Below are positions 30,166 to 41,660 of a stretch of DNA of 64,000 nt, piece after piece. The translations under genes were made by a program, and so were the position numbers. Position 1 is the first letter of the stretch. Each line of letters starts with the position of its first letter. This stretch comes from Eudorina sp. 2006-703-Eu-15 (taxonomy: Eukaryota; Chlorophyta; Chlorophyceae; Chlamydomonadales; Volvocaceae). The stretch lies in contig BDSI01000081.1 in assembly GCA_003117195.1 (NCBI GenBank), positions 312,773 through 376,772 on the forward strand, in the 5' to 3' direction. The notes under the pieces were generated by a model. That model was not told the origin of the DNA. It ran no database searches and saw only the letters and a list, made by a program, of their open reading frames with translations.

Positions 30166-33100
30166 TCAGTAGTAGGTGTCGTCCCGCCAGTCGATGCCCG
30201 CCTCCACCTGGTTGCGGCCGGTCAGCAGCTCCTCGGGGTGGTACACCAGGTAGCCCTGCCGCTCCCGGTTGCGGTTGTAGCAGGCCCGGTCGCCCAGCTC
30301 GCAGTCCTCACACACCTTGCAGGTGCGGCGGCAGGAGCCCACCTGGTTGGCGTCGCCCTTCATGTAGTTGGCGTTGCGCTCGCACTCGCCCGAGCGGGCC
30401 CAGCGGGGGCACTCGGCGTGGCGGTCGGTGCACAGACCTGGCCGGGCGGGCGGGCGGGCGGGCGGGCGGATGAGGACGGTAGTGAGGGGGTGGGTCAGGG
30501 GAAGAAATAGGGAGGTTGGTGATGGCGGTGGGTTTAGTGAGAAACCCGCGGTGTGCGTGTGTGGGGGGCGAGGGGGGGCCGAGGGGGGGCCGAGGGGATT
30601 TCAGGGAAGAGGCCGAGGGAGGGCGTGGGGGATGTGGGACACGGGCACTGCGAACAGACCGAGGCGCGTGGGGGGTCGGTGGGGACTTCCCCCCGGCGTT
30701 GTGGCAAAGGTACGGGCAGGGGAAGGCGCTGCGGGGTCATATGGGGCATGCGAGGGGGAGGCCTCCGGGACCGGAGCCCCAATCGGCGCCCCCTTCCATT
30801 CCCCCACGCACTCCACTCCCTCTTCCCGCCCCCTTCCTCTTCCCGCCCCCGCCCTCTTCCCGGACCCCTCCCTCTTCCCGCCCCCTCCCTCTTCCCGCCC
30901 CCTCCCTCTTCCCGCCCCCTCCAACCGCTCACCCGGGTCCTCCTCCTGGTCGTGGCGGAGGAAGGTACGCCGCGACTCGTCCCACTCCTCGGGCCGGAAG
31001 GGCTGCGTGTGCACCCACACGGTGCCCGTCCACTTGACCCCCCGGACCACCGGACAGCCCTCGTGCTCCGACAGCGGGTCCTCCGTCCGGCCGTCGGGCT
31101 TCACCGACCAGAACAGCAGCGCGTCACCGCGGTGCGGCTTGAACGCCACGTTGCTCTGCGCAGGGGGGGGTATAGGAGGGTATAGGACACTGGTAGACAT
31201 TTCAAACTGCGCTGCTGCCAGAGCAACGGCTCAACTGGAAAGACTGCGTTATGTTTTATGTAACTGGGGGTGGCTGCGTATCTCTCGCCACCGCAGCCAA
31301 AGTGCTGGAACAGTGGCTCGTCGCCCCAATCACAGCCCGCGACGGCGCTGCCGCAGCTGGGGGGTTACACAGCTCGAACCCACTCCCGCCCATACACACA
31401 CACACATTATCCCCCGGCTGGACTGCCTGTTGGTAGGCGCTTCCTTGGAAGGTTCTTCGCTGGAAGGGGAAGCTGCCACGCCTCGACCCCCGCCCCTCCC
31501 CCTCCCCGGCCCACCCACCCACCTTGACGCAGTCCGAGAAGGGCCCCAACACGTCCGGCATGGCCGGGTCCGCCCAGTTGGTGGACTGCGGGAAGGCCGT
31601 CTCCCCGCCCAGCTCCGGGTCGGACAGGTAGAGCAGCACCGTGGCCATACGCGGGGAGTCGTTCTCCAGGCTGTCCGTGTGGCGGTGGTAGTACTGACCC
31701 AGGCCGTAGCGCAGCACCTGGAGAGGTAGCAGGGGGGTATAGGAGATTGGTAGACATATTTATACTGCAGGGGGGGGCGCAGTAGCAGAAGGCAACGACA
31801 GCCAGCAGCAGCAGCAGTGGCAGTAGCAGCAGCAGGAGCTGAAGGCGGATGGGCGGAGGGGAGGAGGCCCGGGCCGGGGGCCGCGTACGACATGAGGACG
31901 TGAACCAACGCCGGCGACCTGGCCCGTGTGCCGCGGAACGCGGCGAGGCGAGGGAGCGGAGGAGGAGGAGCGCGGGGGACTGCCGGGGGCGGACCCCCTG
32001 GACAAAGGGTAGTCGTAGGAAGCGGAGGTTGGGGTTGAGTTGAGTTGAGTTGAGGTGCCCCGGTCGCCCGGTCACTCGCGGTGTGCATTTGGGGACGAAC
32101 GGTTGGGATGCCCCGTGGTAAGAATGGAGATGCGGGCACGGAGTCTCAACACGCCCATTTCGGCGTGTGCCCTCTCCTTGCTCTTCCTGGGCCTTTCCCC
32201 GCTCTCCTGATTCCATTTTCCGCTTCTCCCCGTCTGTCCGCCCCGGTTCCCTCTTCAGGCCACTCTAACCCTGGTCACACACACGCACACACCCTTCGCT
32301 TCTCGCGGCTCGGTTTCTTTCTACACACCCACCTGGCCCTTCCCCCTCCCCGCCCCTTCCCCCGCCCCTTCCCCGCCCCCACCTGCATGTCCTCCTGGTA
32401 CACGACCGGGGTGCGGGTCAGCAGTGCCACGCGGTCCTGAACCGCCGCCACCACCGGGGTCTGATGGCTGCGGGCCAGGAGGGGCAACGGCGACATGGGG
32501 GGCCGTGGGGTAGCCGGGGTGTGTGCATCAGGGTGGCGGTGATGGGGCGTGGATATGGGAAATAGTAGGCATAGTCAAGACTGCGCTGTGGTGGTGGGGT
32601 GGGGAGGGGCAGGGCCGCAGGGCCGCGCGCAGGGCGTTGAGGCGACATGGTCACACGTGCCACTTGTGGAAACATGACCACCCGAGGGGGGATGCAAACA
32701 GACACGGACTATGTCCAGGAATGTGTTCAGGACGCCCTCCTGGTTGCAGCCCTCCCTCCCCTCCCCTGGAGCCCTGCCACGCGGGGGGCACCCGGGGGCA
32801 GTGGGAGGCTTACGCCCCCCCAACCCCCCCCGCGGGAGGACCCCGCTCCTGCGACGGCGCAATCCCCTGGCCACTCCCCTTACCGATTGATGAATGTGCC
32901 GTACGATGTACGGTAATCATCCAGCACGCTGGAGCCGTTCTCCGCCACCACGGTCGACCGGCGCATGTGGACCTGGGCGGGTCGGGGTGTAGCGGGACGT
33001 ATGGGGTATGTGGGGTGTGTGGGGTGCCGGGTTGCGGGCGTTCCCGGGGGTGGGGGTGGGGGTGGGGGTGGGGGTGGAGCCGCCGCCGCGTTCGACCACA

Positions 33101-34089
33101 CGGTCTCGGGATGCACCCGGCCCGGCAGCTCCCGGGTGCCCGGGGCGGGTCCCCCCTCGCGCACAGGTCGCACCCTCAACCCGTCACCCCGACGCCCCCC
33201 CCCCGTACACACGTACACACGTCCTCCTCGCGGCTCAAATACCGTTGACACACACATGTGTAAACACACACATGTGTGTGTGTGTGTGCCTCAGTCCTTC
33301 ATCGACCCACGTGTTCCCCCTGATCCGCTTCCCTCCCCACAGACCTGTGGCTGACCTCCCCATCCCCCCCATGCGGGTGCTCCCCCGGGGACCGCCACCC
33401 GGCTCCACCCGCGTGACCAGTGACGACCGGGCCACCCGGGATACCGCCCCGCCGCACCCCGGCGAACGGTACACACCCACCTGCGCCAGATCCGCTATGT
33501 GGGTGCATTCGTGCTCCGTCAGGAAATTGTGGATCACGAAGGCCCGCGGTGTCCACGAGATCACGGACACGAAAGGCTCCTGGGGGCCGCGGGGGAAAGG
33601 GCCGTGGTCCCATCCCACAAGACCGTGTTGGACGGTCCACGGATGGAGAGCAGGCGGGTGCAGGTCAGGAGTTGCCCGGGATGCGGCCGGGTCGTGTCTG
33701 TCTTGGGGGAGGGTAAACAGGAGTGCAGCGTGCCTGTAGGCACTGGGTGTTTCTGTTTCTGTTGTGCGGGCCCGAAGGTGTACGGCCACCGGCGGTCGGC
33801 ATGAGCGGCCACTCAAGCGGACTGACGATACTCTAATCGCGCTGCAGCCAGATCGGGCAGCAGCCCCCATTTCGAGGACAAACATGCGGCTTACACGCCC
33901 CTAACAGGTCAGCGTTCCTGGCCGTACCCTTGACTTGACATTCTTGGGCTTGTAAGTGTCACCACGCCAGCCGATAAGGCGCTCCTCACCAAGCTCTCCG
34001 AGCAAATTCGCAGAGGTGAGTTGAAAAGTTGAAGTCGCGATGTGCAGCAAGATTGTCACCACAGCTGCGAGCTGGGGCTTTCGCCCCAT
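30166..34089 (-). CDS. Prolyl 4-hydroxylase with C-terminal ShK-type domain
   Basis: Seven exons: 34089-33928, 33579-33481, 32972-32884, 32467-32383, 31717-31523, 31155-30933, 30437-30166; 374 residues in phase. The N-terminus is a signal peptide ([18 protein letters not shown]) directing the protein to the ER. The 2-oxoglutarate/Fe(II) oxygenase core shows [24 protein letters not shown], the iron-binding HTD in [28 protein letters not shown], the distal His in SEHEGCPV and the 2-oxoglutarate Lys in RGVKW. The tail (about residues 285-330) has the cysteine spacing of a ShKT domain, as in plant and green-algal enzymes. It hydroxylates proline in cell-wall hydroxyproline-rich proteins. The start was chosen because the ATG at 34089 gives both a signal peptide and the right phase. 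Confidence 0.93.
30820..30921. repeat. C/T-rich tandem repeat in prolyl-hydroxylase last intron
   Basis: Irregular copies of CTTCCCGCCCCCTCC on the plus strand, next to the donor of the exon ending at 30933. Noncoding. Confidence 0.85.
31163..31212 (-). repeat. Intron-end repeat, family B copy at a 3' splice site
   Basis: Minus strand: GCAGTTTGAAATGTCTACCA, then TCCTATACCC repeated and a C run, ending at the acceptor of the exon starting at 31155. It appears to supply the pyrimidine tract of this intron. Confidence 0.65.
31726..31772 (-). repeat. Intron-end repeat, family B copy at a 3' splice site
   Basis: Minus strand: TGCAGTATAAATATGTCTAC, CAATCTCCTATACCCCCC, then a short pyrimidine tract and the acceptor of the exon starting at 31717. 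Closest relative of the copy at 31163-31212. Confidence 0.65.
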
Positions 34090-35667
34090 GGCTGTCGGAC
34101 AATGCAACTTCCGCAGACTTCGTGCACAGCTCTCGTGAGCTGTCAGCAAGCTACTGAGTGACTGATTATGCAACCCTGTTGCGGGGCACTTAAAAGGAAA
34201 CCAAGTGCAACCGTTCGAAGCTGCCGAGAACGAAATGTGAAGCCTGGCCACTGTATTCGCGGTGCTGTATAATTGATAAGTATGCCGGCACGCAAGTGTC
34301 AAGCAATTGAATGCGGATTTCTACGTTGCCGTTTCGGAGCCGTGCAACAACACTGTCAAAGGGTCAACTGTATTTACGCCACCCGTAATCTGGTAACCAG
34401 ACCTGTTGGCCACACGCGTCCGTGCACAAGACATCCCGCGGTACCGTACTAACCTGTACTGCGTACAGCTCCCGGTGCAGCTGACCTCGATCTTCCTGTT
34501 CGCAGCTAAGATTGCAAGGGACCGCAGGTGTTGCGGACAGCCTCGAGCAGTGGATAATGGTCCAAGTGCGGCAGCTATCGACAGGCACTGTTGCACAGGG
34601 TTGCACGAACGGAAGTAACTGTAAGTAGGTCCGTCGCGAGGACTCATCGACAATGGTTGCTCATCCGTGGACTGCAACTGCGGGTAAGGGGCCGCCTAAC
34701 AGGATCTGTACCAGTCTGTACTCCAACTGGACGCGTGCGAGTAGGTCAGCAAGCGATGAGCACCATGAAGCAGCCGAGTACACTCCTTGGACGATTACAC
34801 ATCCGAACTGAGGCATCTGGACACAGTCAGACAACACGTGCAGTTGGCTGGCCCATCGTGATGGAGGCAGATCCTGACAGATTAAGACGTACGGCAGCAA
34901 ATAACCGCACACGAGGGTGGATGTCGTCTCGCTCTAGCCGACGCGGTTTCGTGATGGGATCGCTGCGTTAGGACTTGGTGGCCCTTGCTTTCAGATGTGC
35001 TTGACCTCGGATCTTGACAGCCCCCAAAGTGGTATTGGTTGGCTGTGCGTGATGCTTGCCGTGTTTTACCTGTTCTACCTACCGTATACCTACCTGGCTG
35101 TGCGACGCGTGTGATAACGCCCTTCGTTGCGAACTTTGACAGCCTGGCCACATGCTTTGCCTGTATACGAATTATGGTGTGACCAAATGGCATCTGTTCG
35201 GGTTCTCGATCCGAGGTGAACAAAACAGACCCTTTGCATGAGCGGCGGCCATGATAGGGCATCCGGCGGTCCGAACCCGAACGTTGCGGCGGCGTGCGCC
35301 AAGCAAAGGCCATTCCGATGCTGGCCGGGTAGCTGGCCAGCTGAATGTATAAGGTCCAGGACACGTCGGCAGCACCGACTTCCGGCGCGGGATGGGGGGG
35401 CCGATGCGTGGCATGGCCGGGGCGGGGGTGTCCTGCTCCAACTGACCGGCCGCCAGGCCGGTCCCATGGGTCGGCCCCTGATTATACAGTCCCACGTCGC
35501 TCCTTGAATTTGACAAAGATCTACTACATAAATCAAACATTAAATATATTTTACGAACTCTTGTTCAAGGTTTGCCACGCGCCGTCCAGGAAATGTTCAT
35601 CCTAGTTCATCCTGACTTCGCCTGACTTGGAACGTCATACATCACCTCCGCTCAACAACTCATCATC
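34090..35667. promoter_or_regulatory. Divergent region prolyl 4-hydroxylase / Fpg
   Basis: 1.58 kb between divergent start codons, less GC-rich than the genes, most A+T-rich in the last 150 bases before the Fpg start. Short open frames show no family motif. No RNA gene or transposon end recognised. Confidence 0.45.
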
Positions 35668-38600
35668 ATGCCCGAACTGCCAGAAATCGAGGCCGCTAGG
35701 CGACTTTTGGACCGCGGCTGCGGTGGCAAGCGCATCGAGAAGGTGCTGGCCGCTGATGACGACAGTGAGTGGCTCCATCTAGTTAGGGCCTCCAGGGGGC
35801 CTCCGGGTAGAATCAATCACGACACAGCGGACCATAGCGGCCTCTTAGGCACATGGTCGTTCCCAGGTCGATGCATGTTCGCAGCTTGTATACGGCACCG
35901 CGGCGCTGCGGCCGCTCAGCACGAGTATCGGGCGCGGGTCCTCCGTCGCACACCTCCAACGGCGTGCAGCAGCGCACGCTCGGAGGGAGGCGGATGGAGG
36001 CTTTCCTTGCGCTGCTGCCTGCAGCCACGGTGCGTGCGCGCCAGTCGGCCCCACGGATGAGATGATGCGGGGCGGGGGGGGGGCACGGGCGGATGTGGGG
36101 ACCACGGGCGGATGTGGGGACACCGGACAGATGTGGCCAACCCTGGTTACGAAATCGGTCGCCACCAGCACCACCAGAACAATGTCCATATAGCTGCTGT
36201 CGGATGACCCCTAGATACAAGTAAGGCACTCGAGGAGTTTGCACCCGCCTCTGCAGAGTGCCGCAACCTCTCCGCCGCCCCTCGCGCGCTGCGCCGTCTC
36301 CGCCGTGCCCCCGCGTCTAGCGTCACACCCCTCCACTCCGCGCGCCCCTGTTCCCTACCCTGAACCCTAGAACCCCACACCCTGAACCCTAGAACCCCAC
36401 ACCCTGAACCCTGAACCCCACACCCTGAACCCTGAACCCTACACCCCAGAGGTGTTCGAGGGGGCAGCCCCCGAGGAGGTGCGGCGGGCGCTGGAGGGCC
36501 ATCGTGTGGTGCGCGTCCGCCGCAAGGGCAAGTACCTGTGGCTGGAGCTGGACAGCCCGGAGGGGCCCTGGCCGCTGCTGCACTTTGGTGAGAGGGCCGC
36601 CGCATGCATCCGGAGTTCCGGACCGGTCTTACTTGCCGTACAGCGGCGGGGCGGGGATGGGGGTGGGATCACGGAGCGGATCCACTGCACATGGGGGCCC
36701 TGCACCTTGTACGCTGTCGGGGTGTTCGGGGGTATGGATTGGGTGTTCGGGGGTGTTCAGCGCCCTGGGGGGAGGGGAGTGAACGCACGTGGGTCGTCGC
36801 CCGGCGGAGTGTGCTTGGGGGCCGGGGCGGCCGGATTGGAGACGTCTTGAGGCTGGGGCGTGGAGGCAACGGGCGTGCGCTCGACGGCACAGGCTGTACC
36901 TTGCCCTGCTGTACTGCGGTGTCCGTCCGGGTTGCCGTACCCAGTCACCCGCCATCAAGTGTGTCACGACACACCACGGCGGGTGTGGATGGATGGTGTG
37001 ACGATTCGCGCACAGCCGCACCGAACCACCGATCCCCGCCGGGTCATGTGGCTTGGCGGGCTTATGACACACGCACGCTTGGCCTGCATACGAAGCAGGC
37101 GGCCATCTTCATGTGTGGTGATGGTGGCGGTGGTGGTGATGCCTCGCAGGCATGACGGGCGGCATCGTGGTGCAGAAGATGGGTGCCAGCAAGTACAAAC
37201 GGTGGGCGGGGTCCCGGTGAATGGGCGGGGTCCCGGTGGCTGTTGGGGGCGGTGTGTGGGCTCCGCACGGGTCGTGACATTGCATCGGCCAGGGACCAGC
37301 AGCCTTCATAGTATAGTTCGGTGGCGATGTCCTACCTGTCTTGGTGCTGACTTGCTGTTACTGTGGTAACAAGGGGCCGAGATGAGATTATGATTTATGG
37401 CGATCTCAGGGGTTGGACGTGAAGAGGGACGTGGGTGGAGGGGTGGAGGGGTGGAGGGGTGGGACGTGAAGAGCAGTGGGGAACGACAGTGGCACCCACA
37501 GCCCGGACCGCGTCTATCCACAGTAGCCGGCATGACACTCTTGTGGGTCTTGTGCGTCACAACGACAAAGCCAGCCGTTCATCACTATGCCCTACCACCA
37601 TACTGCATCACTATGCCCTATCAGCATGCGTTCACTCATTAATTCATACTGCGCACTTCGTTGCGGTTGTCGACGGCCCCCCTTTTTGTCACTTAAGGCA
37701 GCGAAATCGCGAAGCAACCACCGATTGCGTAGTTGTTGTCCGGTTGGCCGCCCCGCCTTTCCCACTCCCCGCCGCGACACACGCACTCCGATCAGGATCC
37801 ATTTGGAGTCCGGCCCAGAGGAGTGGCCGCCCCGCTTCACGAAGCTTGAGGTTGGCTTCGAAGGTGGCGGCAAGCTGGCTTTTGTGGATGCCAGGAGGTT
37901 AGTGAATAGGATGTCCTCCATTATAATTATAAAGTTTTGCGAAGTCTAATGTTAGACATCCCACAGACCTTCCTCGGTTAGAGGGTGACAGTCACGAGTA
38001 CGGCAGTACAGCAGTACAGCTCTCGTAGCTCAGTCGGTAGAGCGTGCGGCTGTTAACCGCAAGGTCTACAGTTCAATCCTGTACGGGAGCGTATTAATCC
38101 TGCCAATCAGCGCCCTGCGAGTCGGGATCATGACCCTGTTCCGTTTTCCTGGCCATGATAATGAATTTGGTCAGTTGTCCTGGCCATGGACACACTTTGG
38201 GGCCGACCCCTGCGGCGTGTCCACGAGCACCGCCCATGGGGACGTTGGGGCACGGACCGGACTGATCCAGGGGTAATGTGATGGTGTGCTGAATGACTGC
38301 AGACGGACTGCACACCTCTGCACACAAAGGTGTGAGTACATGTGCCACGGGGGTGAGGGATACGTAAGAATTGAATTCCTGTAGCAGAGGATCTGGGCCG
38401 CTGTGATTCTGGACCTGCGGGTTCCGGTGCATCACGCATGCGGGACGAAGGGGGGCGACGACTGGACACGCAGCACAGATGCAGGGCAGCGCCATTCTTC
38501 GCGCTGCTCGGCACCCGCCGTCAGCAAATGTTACAACTAGATTGGCCATCTTGTGGTTCCTCATGCATGCGGGTGTCACTGTGCGACGTCGCCCGTGCTG

Positions 38601-41600
38601 CTTGTAGCCTTGATTGTACCTCTGCTTGGCTGCCCACGCATTTAGATTGCCTTCTACCTCGACTGCTTTTATTTTCGCATAGAACAATCTGTTTGTGCTC
38701 AAGGGAAAAGCATCCAAATTCACTAACGGGCACACAATTAAACATGTCCGGAAGACGGTTACGTGCAAGGCAGGGCCATCGCAAACGATCTGTTGATTAT
38801 TGAACATTTTAATTTTTATTTTTAATCAAAACGTGTGCACGCTGCCCTTACCTCAACGCCTGCTTGTACGGGCAGATAGATGTGTCAACGGTAGTCTCGC
38901 TTTCCTCTCCTCGCTTCACTGTCGTAACAGATCCACATATCAAATCATGATGTCAGCCCATTTACGCGCAGAACTTCAAGCGAGCAAAGGGTGCCGTAGT
39001 GGTGTTCCAGCCGCATGACCACGGGACCCTGCTGCGGGGTCCGCTGTGACGTCCATTCAAGTGCCCCCATGGGGTGGGCAACTTTCTGTGGACATGAAAT
39101 TCAAAACAATTGTCTCTCTCCGGTGTCGTCAAACGTCAATGTCCCCACCCACACTCGCACATGTCCCCACCCACCCATGCCGCACTTACAGGTTCGCGCG
39201 CGTGAAGCTGCTGAAGGACCCGCCCTCCCAGGAGCCGCTCTCCAAATTGGGGTTTGACGTCCTGGACGAGCTGCCAGCGCCCGAGGCATTCATTGCGGCC
39301 GTCAGGAAGCGAGTGGCTCGGGCGCCGGCGCTCAAGGTCAAGGCCCTGCTGCTTGACCAGGCACGGACGCACCCCGCCCACATCTATCACCATTTCCTGC
39401 CACCCGGTTGACCCCGTAAATCCCCGCAATACGACCTGTTGTACTTGTACGACACAGTGACAGGGGTTAACACAGCGGGGCCCGGGCCGTTGCCGTTGCC
39501 TTGATTTATTTGGAATGGCGGCACAAGCGCGCGTGGTGGCTGTTCCCGGTCATGTTATGTTTGCAGACTGGTGCCCAGGTTCGATTGCGGTGCCTGACAG
39601 CCAGAGAAGTTCCGTACTCAAGCCGTACATACACACGGGCCGTATACGAGCTCCCCCGGCAGATATGCACCAGCAACGTCGTCCACAACAACGGCCGCTG
39701 ACGCCCCGACGCCCCGACGCCCTGACGCCTGGATTCGCGTGCCCATGTTCACACCGCGATTGGGGCACGCCGATGTTGGGTTCGCAACGAGGTGCCCACG
39801 AGGCCTTAGACCGGCGCGGTCCGCGCCGCGACATCATACGCCGGGCTCGGTTGCCGCACACCTCTCGGCGCACCTCTTCCTCCTCCTTCACCTCTTCCTC
39901 CTCTGACGTCGGCGGATCTGGCCTTCCCACGGGCCCTCAGGAGTTCTGCTGCGGCATCGGCAACTGGGTGGGGGACGAGGTGCGGCGGGGGACCGGGGCG
40001 GAGGGGGGCGGGGCGGGGCGCTGCAGCTCTGGCGCCTGGACCACAGCACAGCGCGAGGGGCTTGTCGGTCGGTTTGTTGGGCCGGCCGTGCGTGTTGGGC
40101 AGCCGCGACGGCGGGTGTGCGAGCAGGGGGATGGGGGATGGGGGATGGGGGATGGTTTTGCGACGTACTGCGGGCTCAAGGGCTCCAGGCCGTGTTGGGC
40201 TGTGGTGCGTCCAACGGTCCAACGGTCCAACGGTCCAACTGTCCGCTAGCGGTGGCGGTGCTATACGTCCCGACCCCGCGATCGGTTGTGCCGCTCGCTG
40301 CTTCTCCCCGCCAGCGTCCATCATCATGTGCCGAGCCCGCACGTGGGTGTTGTGCTGCGCCCGTGTGTCCGTGTGTCCGTGTGGCGGCGGCAGGTGCTGT
40401 ACCACGCCCGCATCCACCCCGAGCAGTCCGCCTCCTCCCTGGACGACCCGGCGCTGGCCGCCCTGCACGGGGCCATCCGCTCCGTCATACAGCTCGCGGT
40501 GGAGGCGGAGGCGGACGCGGACCGCCTCCCCCGGGACTGGCTCTTCCACTACCGGTGGGTGGGCGGCTGGCTGGGTGGCTGGGTGGGTGTGCAGAAGGGG
40601 CCCGCCAAGCTTGACGGTTGGTGGTGCGAGGCTGCGTCGTGAAGGCGTGGCAACCAGAACAGAATGAAAGGTACAAATGGATGAGGGTTACACCACAAGC
40701 TCACAACCAGTTGTGGTGCAACTGGTGGTGGAATGGATGGATGTGGGCGGGTGAACTCCGCGGGGGGATGTGCTGGCGTCATTCGACAACCAGATCCTGT
40801 GGGCGTGGCATCGATGTGAGTGCGTTCATCCATTTGAAGCATGGAGATCGGTAAATGATGGTCGGTTGTCGGTTGTTTGTTTGTTTGTTGTCGGTTGGTC
40901 GGCAGTTGGAGCAAGAAGAAGCCCAGCTCCATCAACGGCCACAAGATCGAGTTCGTGACGGTGGGATCGCGCACATCGGCCTTCGTGCCGGCGCTGCAGA
41001 AGCTCAAGGGCGAGGCCAGCGGAGGCGTAAGGACCAAGGCGGCGGTGGCGGAAGAGGTGGTGGAGGAGGAGGAGGAGGAGGAGGAGGAGGAGGGGGACGC
41101 GGGTGCGTCTGGGCTCAGGAGCAGACGGAGGCGGGCGGCCGACATGGGTGGATGCGGCGGCGTCCAGCAGTTGGTGCAGTTTAGGCGGGCAGTGGGGCGC
41201 AGTTTACCCGCGCATCCGGTGCACGAAAGCGCGACCTTCCACTCCATAACATCCCTACAACTCGCATCCGACCGCTCCTAAACCCTCAGGCAGCGAAGAG
41301 AAGGCGGCCAAGGCACCCGCCATGCGTTCCCGGGGAGCAGCCGGGAGGCGGGCCGGTGGGGGTGCAGCTGCGGGTGGGGGTGCAGCTGCCAAGAAGGCGC
41401 GCGGCGGCGGGAAGCGGTCCGCGAGGCGCAAGGAGGCGTCAGAGGAGGAGGACAGCGAGGAGCAGGCGGAGCAAGAAGGAGATGCACGAGAAGATAGCGA
41501 GGGGGAGGAGGAGGAGGTCGTGGAGGAGGAGGTGCAGCCAAGGAAGCGGTCTCGGGGCAGGAAGCCGGCCGCGGCGGCGAAGGGTCAGAAACCCCGGGCC

Positions 41601-41660
41601 TCAGCAGCGGGGGCAAAGCGGCAGCCAGCAGCTCATGGCGGCCGGGCTGCCAAAGCGTAG
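35668..41660 (+). CDS. FPG1: Formamidopyrimidine-DNA glycosylase (Fpg/MutM, plant type)
   Basis: Nine exons: 35668-35764, 36450-36587, 37150-37201, 37796-37897, 39192-39360, 39941-39979, 40394-40554, 40906-41102, 41290-41660; 441 residues in phase. The protein begins MPELPEIEAARR: after Met removal the N-terminal Pro is the Schiff-base nucleophile and the next Glu is catalytic. Other signatures are RRKGKYLWLELDSP with the conserved Lys, FGMTGGIVV, LLLDQ joined to CCGIGNWVGDEVLYHARIHP, and WLFHYRW. Bacterial-type zinc-finger cysteines are absent, as in plant enzymes. The last 150 residues alternate Glu-rich and Lys/Arg/Ala-rich stretches (RKRSRGRKPAAA) and should give nuclear targeting or DNA affinity. 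It excises oxidised purines in base-excision repair. The intron after exon 5 uses a GC donor (CAG|GCACGG). Intron 4 encloses a tRNA gene. Confidence 0.94.
36361..36449. repeat. Telomere-like degenerate tandem repeat in Fpg intron 1
   Basis: Repeats of CCCTGAACCC, CCCTAGAACCCC and CACACCCTGAACCC run to the 3' splice site at 36449. They resemble plant-type CCCTAAA repeats but are imperfect. They provide the pyrimidine-rich acceptor context. Confidence 0.7.
37688..37710 (-). repeat. Dispersed motif, family C copy
   Basis: Minus strand reads GCGATTTCGCTGCCTTAAGT, closely matching plus-strand copies at about 1605-1624 and 28614-28634. Inside Fpg intron 3. Confidence 0.45.
38019..38091 (+). tRNA. 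trnN-GUU: tRNA-Asn (anticodon GTT)
   Basis: 73 bases fold as a cloverleaf. Acceptor arms GCTCTCG and CGGGAGC pair with one G-T; the D arm contains TAGCTCAGTCGG (a good A box). The anticodon stem GTGCGG/CCGCA encloses CTGTTAA, giving anticodon GTT; the T arm is TACAG-TTCAATC-CTGTA. No intron and no encoded CCA, as expected for a nuclear tRNA. The body resembles eukaryotic cytosolic tRNA-Asn rather than plastid trnN. The T loop TTCAATC departs from the usual TTCGA B box. It lies inside Fpg intron 4 on the same strand. The first T run downstream is about 50 bases away. Confidence 0.93.

Noticed and set aside
38019..38091. Plastid-derived trnN insertion
   Set aside because: The stem sequences and A-box region match the cytosolic eukaryotic tRNA-Asn type better than plastid trnN, and no other plastid sequence flanks it.
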